Positions 14,172 to 18,239 of a DNA stretch of 18,239 nucleotides are shown piece by piece. This DNA comes from Anaerolineae bacterium. Lineage in GTDB: Bacteria; Chloroflexota; Anaerolineae; 4572-78; J111. The stretch is taken from the NCBI GenBank assembly GCA_020433785.1, contig JAGRCC010000085.1, positions 1-18,239 on the forward strand. Reading direction: 5' to 3'. A program made the position numbers and the translations under genes. The notes beneath the pieces are model-generated. The model was not told where the DNA came from and made no database searches. It saw only the letters and a program-made list of their open reading frames with translations. Each line of letters opens with the position of its first letter. Positions within the stretch are counted from its first letter, which is position 1.

Positions 14172-15326
14172 CTATTGCGTATACGCGGCCCCATAATCAT
14201 TGGTGGGGTCGCGATAGATGCCGTGGATGTGGTTGGCCGCGTTGCCGCCCATTTGCTGGGGCGAGTACTCGATGACGATGGTTGGCCCCGTGACACGGAA
14301 GTAAACGGCGCTGCCGGCGGTCGTTGGACCGTACCAGGCGAAGTAGGTTTCGTCCAGTCCGTCCTCGATTTCGGCCATCCGCGCCGCCGCGTCCTCATCG
14401 TTGACCAGACCGGCGTAGTGACCGATTAAATGCAGCAGGGCCGCCTGTTGATCGGCGGTCAGCTGTGAGGCCGGCAATCCTTCGGGTTGGAGAATTTTGC
14501 CGTCCTGGCCGGGGCCAAGCACCAGATCGATAGACGTGGCGCCCATAATGGCGGCTTGCTGCTGCGTAGCGTCGAGCGAGTTGACCAGGGCAAACGCCTC
14601 GTCCTCGATGTCGCCCAGCGGACGAACCGTGTTGCCGTTGGCGTCGGTGTATGTGGCCGGCTGCGCCCCGATAAAGCTGGGGGTCAGGGAGATGTTCGGG
14701 CCGACAATCGTGGCGTTAACGGTGACGTGATGCCCGCCCCACTGCCACTGCCACGGCTCGGTTTCCGACGGCGTCCCAATCAGGGCGACCCAATAATACT
14801 GTGAGCCAAATTGCAAGCCACGGCCCCCGTTTTCCAAGGTGTCATCGGCGGTCCATTCGGCGATGACGCGGTTGTAGCCTTCAGGGCTCAAGGTGGCCTG
14901 CATCAAGGCCAGCCAGGCGTTCTGCTGGGTCTCGCTCAGATTGCCCCACATCAAGCCGTCACGCTCGAAGCCGCCTTCCGGCAAATTGGACCAACGCTGC
15001 TTTTGATCGGTGTCCGACCAATCAAATAACACGGATTCGCGCTCGCTATCGCTGAGTGTGGCCAGAAAGGCGTTGGCTGCGGCGACAATAGCGGGCGTGG
15101 CGTCTTGGACAGCCCCGGCTGTAGTTGAAACGGCTGCCGGGGTGGTGGCCGCAATGGGGGTTGCCTCCGTTGTCTCAGTGGCAGCACTAATCGGGGTCGA
15201 GACCACCTCGGCCTCAGTCGGCGCGGTTGTGGCTGATATTGTGGCCGTGGGTGCTGGTCCGGCGGCACAGCCGGCCAGCCACAAACTGGCCAGGAGCAAC
15301 CATATGACGATTATCTTTGTTTTCAT
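14172..15326 (-). CDS. DUF3500-domain lipoprotein
   Basis: 384 aa from ATG 15326, with GGAGG (15342-15338) 11 bases upstream. A lipoprotein signal peptide ends in L-A-G-Cys20, so the mature protein is anchored to the membrane. A Thr/Ala/Pro/Glu-rich spacer (~25-75) precedes the DUF3500 domain: AAANAFLATLSDSERESVLF, WSNLPEGGFERDGLMWGNLS, LSPEGYNRVIAEW, YWVALIGTPSETEPWQWQWG, GHHVTVNATIV and NHIHGIYRDPTNDYG. The family's function is not known to me. The conserved GHH and HIH histidines suggest a metal or small-ligand site, which is inference. The downstream NicO transporter on the same strand makes a role in metal binding or delivery plausible. It diverges from the TIR gene. Confidence 0.88.
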   Translation of the reverse strand: MKTKIIVIWLLLASLWLAGCAAGPAPTATISATTAPTEAEVVSTPISAATETTEATPIAATTPAAVSTTAGAVQDATPAIVAAANAFLATLSDSERESVLFDWSDTDQKQRWSNLPEGGFERDGLMWGNLSETQQNAWLALMQATLSPEGYNRVIAEWTADDTLENGGRGLQFGSQYYWVALIGTPSETEPWQWQWGGHHVTVNATIVGPNISLTPSFIGAQPATYTDANGNTVRPLGDIEDEAFALVNSLDATQQQAAIMGATSIDLVLGPGQDGKILQPEGLPASQLTADQQAALLHLIGHYAGLVNDEDAAARMAEIEDGLDETYFAWYGPTTAGSAVYFRVTGPTIVIEYSPQQMGGNAANHIHGIYRDPTNDYGAAYTQ

Positions 15327-15452
15327 TTTTTTAGAAGCCTCCAATGCTGAATAGAACCTAAAACGATCCTAAGCTGAATTGTATCCCACAAATGTTAAGA
15401 ACTTGCTGAGAAATAATGGAGAAAATATTGAGAGTTGATTGTCTGTTGCAAA

Positions 15453-15479
15453 CGGATTTCAACAATTGTTTCTGATCCG
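15453..15479. promoter_or_regulatory. dyad in the divergent DUF3500/TIR gap
   Basis: CGGAT...ATCCG ends enclose a perfect 10-base palindrome AACAATTGTT (15461-15470). It lies about 100 bases before the TIR start and 130 before the lipoprotein start, a sensible place for an operator. Confidence 0.35.
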
Positions 15480-15565
15480 CGACGATGATAAAATGCAGGT
15501 AATATAAATGTATCATTTGGTTTCTAAAAACCATTTATGGTGGGGCGGGTCTTTATAATAGTTAA

Positions 15566-15573
15566 AAGGGGAG
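15566..15573 (+). promoter_or_regulatory. ribosome binding site deciding a TTG start
   Basis: AAGGGGAG ends 5 bases before TTG 15579. ATG 15537 has no such site and would add 14 residues not expected before a TIR domain. Confidence 0.6.
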
Positions 15574-15578
15574 ACAGT

Positions 15579-17300
15579 TTGTCACGGATATTTATAAGCT
15601 ATCGCAGGGATGACAGTGCCGGCTATGCCGGCCGACTGTACGACCGGCTATGCCCACATTTTGGCGATGACAATATCTTTATGAGTATTGACAACATTGA
15701 ACCCGGCTTGGATATTGTTGATGTCATTAAAGAGGCAGTAGCTTCCTGTGATGTGCTGATTGCCTTGATCGGCCAACAATGGCTGACCATCACTGACGCC
15801 ACAGGTCAGCGACAGTTAGACAATCCAAATGACTTTGTGCGATTGGAAATTAAAACTGCCCTAGAGCATAACATCCGGGTCATCCCTACCCTGGTTCAGG
15901 GCGCAACTATGCCGCGGCCATCAGATTTACCTGCTGATCTGAAAAAATTATCTGACCGTAATGCACTTTCAATTGGTGATATCTTTCATCCAGACGTTGA
16001 CCGTCTGATCGAAGTGGCAGAAAATGTGTTGAGTAAATCGGTTCTTCAAGAGTCTTCGGGGGAACCACCCGATAAAGGGGAAGCAGAAAATCAATCCAAT
16101 GCCCAGAAGTTTAATTTAAAAAACATTCGGACCCTACTCAATGAGGGGTTTACTGATAGTGAACTTCGCCGCCTCTGTTATGATGAGCCCGATTTCAGAC
16201 CGGTTTATGACCAATTGTCTCAAGAGATGGGCAAAGATCTGATTATAGACAAGCTTATTGAATACGCTGAACGAAGAGAATTGATTGACAGGCTTCTTGC
16301 CTTAACCAAAATACGTAATCCTAGAAAATATAAAAAATATCAACCCTATGATAATCTTACCAACAGCCCTACTAATAAATATGGCGATCTCCAAGGGCGA
16401 ATCCAGAGAGCCAGTAAATCTCGCCCAACAAACGGGTTGCTATTCGGTGGGGTAGCCGGTGGTATGTTACTTGTGATCATTGTAGGGCTTTTCTACTATT
16501 TCTATCCCGATGATGTTGGCGCCACCGAAACCCCTAATCCGGCGCCAAGTCAGATAAGCATCCCCGTACCAGCTCCAATCGTTCTTCCCCAAGCCATCAC
16601 TGCCGCTGATGGTTCGCCTATGGTGCTGATCCCGGCCGGGCCATTTACGATGGGAAGCGATAGTGGCGATAAAGATGAAGAGCCAACCCACTCAGTAACC
16701 CTTGATGCTTACTACATCGACCAGTACGAGGTAACCAACGCCCGGTACGCCAATTGTGTGGAGGCGGGTGGTTGTAACGTTCCAGGCTGTATGGAAAGAT
16801 ATATGGACCCGGATAAAGTAGATCATCCGGTGGTTTGCGTAAGTTGGCGTCAAGCAAATACCTATTGCCAATGGCGTGAAGACAGGCTTCCCACTGAAGC
16901 CGAATGGGAAAAAGCGGCTCGAGGCGTGGATGGCTGGATGTACCCCTGGGGAAATGAGCCTCTCCCCGATGAGGCGTTATTGAATTTTAATGAGAATATA
17001 GGCGACACCACACCGATTGGCCGTTATCCTGATGGAGTAAGCCCGTACGGGGTATACGATATGGCCGGGAATGTGTGGGAATGGGTAAATGATTGGTATC
17101 GCGATGATTATTATGCAGACTCACCGACTCAGAATCCGCACGGACCGGAGACGGGCGATACAAGGATGCTGCGTGGGGGCAGTTGGTATAATAAAGAAAG
17201 GGATGTTCGTGCGGCCAACCGCACCCGCTTAATAGATCATCCCGTGGACCGTCGTGGCGTCTCTGACGGGTTTCGGTGTGTGGGTGAACCAGGCCACTGA
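15579..17300 (+). CDS. TIR domain - EAD - TM - FGE/SUMF1-like protein
   Basis: 573 aa from TTG 15579. Order: TIR_2 domain (1-150) opening RIFISYRRDDSAGYAGRLYD, with SCDVLIALIGQQWLT and RLE90IKTAL, where Glu90 sits at the NADase catalytic position. Next is a helical death-like effector-associated domain, EAD7-like (~178-255; IRTLLNEGFTDSELRRLCYD through AERRELIDRLLAL), then a basic linker and one TM helix (~285-309). The C-terminal FGE/SUMF1-like domain (~345-573) contains MVLIPAGPFTMGSD, YEVTNARYANCV, RLPTEAEWEKAARG, YPWG, YDMAGNVWEWVNDWY, MLRGGSWYN and GFRCV. The FGE copper cysteines near SWYNKERDVRAANR are absent, so that domain is probably a binding or sensing module. Inferred topology: TIR and EAD inside, FGE outside. 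TIR enzymes cleave NAD+ or make signal nucleotides in defence. No partner gene adjoins. DNA is more A/T-rich than the ole region. Confidence 0.9.
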   Translation: MSRIFISYRRDDSAGYAGRLYDRLCPHFGDDNIFMSIDNIEPGLDIVDVIKEAVASCDVLIALIGQQWLTITDATGQRQLDNPNDFVRLEIKTALEHNIRVIPTLVQGATMPRPSDLPADLKKLSDRNALSIGDIFHPDVDRLIEVAENVLSKSVLQESSGEPPDKGEAENQSNAQKFNLKNIRTLLNEGFTDSELRRLCYDEPDFRPVYDQLSQEMGKDLIIDKLIEYAERRELIDRLLALTKIRNPRKYKKYQPYDNLTNSPTNKYGDLQGRIQRASKSRPTNGLLFGGVAGGMLLVIIVGLFYYFYPDDVGATETPNPAPSQISIPVPAPIVLPQAITAADGSPMVLIPAGPFTMGSDSGDKDEEPTHSVTLDAYYIDQYEVTNARYANCVEAGGCNVPGCMERYMDPDKVDHPVVCVSWRQANTYCQWREDRLPTEAEWEKAARGVDGWMYPWGNEPLPDEALLNFNENIGDTTPIGRYPDGVSPYGVYDMAGNVWEWVNDWYRDDYYADSPTQNPHGPETGDTRMLRGGSWYNKERDVRAANRTRLIDHPVDRRGVSDGFRCVGEPGH

Positions 17301-17419
17301 TCTACCGGGCTGTTGAACGCTTCGATTACGTTTGGTTAATTTAATTCTTGGATTTACCGTACCAAAGCCGCCCCCTCAATATGGTGTCGCGCAGTTGGCC
17401 TACTTCTCCTATCACTACC

Positions 17420-17494
17420 TTTGCACTTTAAAGTATTATGGCCAGAAACCAGGTTTTTAAGACCTCAAAAACCTGGTTTCTAAAAAAGTGCAAA
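17420..17494. terminator. nested hairpin between convergent TIR and SDR genes
   Basis: Inner perfect 15-bp stem AGAAACCAGGTTTTT (17444-17458) / AAAAACCTGGTTTCT (17467-17481) with 8-base loop; outer perfect 10-bp arms TTTGCACTTT (17420-17429) / AAAGTGCAAA (17485-17494). T-runs lie within the stems on both strands. Its place between gene ends suits a bidirectional stop, though it also looks like a mobile foldback. Confidence 0.6.
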
Positions 17495-17503
17495 CATAGT
17501 ACC

Positions 17504-18239
17504 CTATGTAAACGCACCAAAATCATACCTAAAATCTACCGACGGCGTCCGTAACTGAGCATCCATGCCGCCATCGACGAAAATGCGCGACCCCGTAATA
17601 TAAGCGGCATCATCCGAGGCGAGGAATGCCACGGCTGCGGCGATATCTTCCGGGGTGCCTTGTCGGGGTAAAGGAATGGTCTCTGACGGAGGGATCGGTT
17701 TGCCGCTGACGACGGTGCCGTTGTCCACCTTGGTGCTGCCGGGAATGACAGCGTTCACGCGAATGTTCAGTTGGGCCAAATCGAGCGCCATCGAGCGCGT
17801 GGCGGCTTCGATGCCGCCTTTGGTGGTGTCATAGCCAAACATGTGCCGGTGGGCGCGGGTCGCGCCGCCGCTGCTCATATTAATAATCGCGCCGCCTTGG
17901 CCTCGTTTGGCCATGAGGCGAGCGGCGATTTGGGAGCAGTAAAATAAGCCTGACAGATTGATCGCCACGGTAGTTTCCCATGCTTTATCGGTATATTCCA
18001 GAAAATTGGCAATGGCCCCCTCTTTATGCACATACGCCGCATTATTGACCAGAATATCGACCCCACCGAACGCCTCAACGGTGGCGTCAAATAAAACTTG
18101 AACCGACTCGCGGCGGGTGACATCGGTGTGGGTATATTGCACGCTTCCGGCGGTCGCTTCGAGTTCAGCCACCAGCGCGTTCGCGCTCTGGTCGTCGATA
18201 TCGGCGATCATGATGTTGGCCCCTTCTTGGGCCAATCGC
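17504..18239 (-). CDS. short-chain dehydrogenase/reductase, N-terminus outside the window
   Basis: About 245 residues are visible; the gene enters from the right edge, so the TGxxxGIG cofactor motif (~20 residues) is missing. A TTG at 18235 is not a real start, since the frame continues upstream (RLAQEGANI). Seen: DIDDQ after beta2 (acid at that position usually favours NAD), VDILVNNAAY, active-site Asn in AINLSGLFYC, Ser in INMSSGG, Tyr-x3-Lys in YDTTKGG, and the C-terminal signature ASDDAAYITGSRIFVDGGM. It is a classical SDR oxidoreductase of the glucose/3-oxoacyl type; substrate not readable. Convergent with the TIR gene, so a functional link is not implied. Confidence 0.9.
   Translation of the reverse strand, partial: RLAQEGANIMIADIDDQSANALVAELEATAGSVQYTHTDVTRRESVQVLFDATVEAFGGVDILVNNAAYVHKEGAIANFLEYTDKAWETTVAINLSGLFYCSQIAARLMAKRGQGGAIINMSSGGATRAHRHMFGYDTTKGGIEAATRSMALDLAQLNIRVNAVIPGSTKVDNGTVVSGKPIPPSETIPLPRQGTPEDIAAAVAFLASDDAAYITGSRIFVDGGMDAQLRTPSVDFRYDFGAFT

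Noticed and set aside
1..18239. tRNA or rRNA genes, transposase genes, prophage or integrase genes
   Set aside because: None could be recognised on either strand by reading; the repeats present have no transposase in the window.

Overview
The window looks like a piece of a Chloroflexota (Anaerolineae/Ardenticatenia-like) genome. The signs are Thr-Pro-rich extracellular linkers with LysM domains, RHRx7S-type ThyX, a TIR_2 protein carrying an effector-associated domain and a formylglycine-generating-enzyme-like domain, cyanobacterial/Chloroflexi-type kinase sequence, and many degenerate intergenic foldback repeats. The exception is the left end. The first ~1.3 kb (an ExbD start on the minus strand and the N-terminal half of a heme-sensor histidine kinase) reads like Planctomycetota protein sequence. 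The apparent change of style falls at the universally conserved H-box of the kinase. This is either a domain fusion between phyla or an assembly chimera, and it should be settled before the left end is used.

Layout: (1) 1-69 minus, start of exbD; 326-2380 plus, membrane histidine kinase with a CxxCH heme motif. (2) 2421-2500 foldback repeat, a good sigma70-type promoter, then 2687-3817, a zinc-ribbon/TM/double-LysM protein. (3) 3895-4599 thyX. (4) 4722-8724, an ole (long-chain olefin / beta-lactone) gene set: oleB, oleC, oleD, separated by repeat-rich gaps, with no oleA in the window. Then a class II aldolase-like protein (8846-9475) and a small S4 RNA-binding protein (9489-9695). (5) 9890-12058, a YkcB-like GT39 membrane glycosyltransferase preceded by Pho-box-like direct repeats and a palindrome. 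(6) 12059-12507, non-coding, with three 11-bp direct repeats abutting an extended -10 and a long hairpin. (7) On the minus strand, a DUF3500 lipoprotein (15326-14172) followed by a NicO-family Ni/Co transporter (14034-12508) with a His-rich loop and an EF-hand. (8) 15579-17300 plus, a TIR-EAD-TM-FGE-like protein starting at TTG. (9) 17504-18239 minus, a 5'-truncated short-chain dehydrogenase, separated from the TIR gene by a nested hairpin.

How the genes may work together: OleC makes a beta-lactone from a beta-hydroxy acid, OleB decarboxylates it to an alkene, and OleD supplies the beta-hydroxy acid from the OleA product, so OleA must be encoded elsewhere or the pathway differs. DUF3500 and NicO are probably one metal-related transcription unit. 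The TIR-EAD-TM-FGE protein is the best candidate for an unusual system: a membrane-anchored TIR effector with an extracytoplasmic, apparently non-catalytic FGE-like sensor and a death-like adaptor domain whose partner is not in this window.
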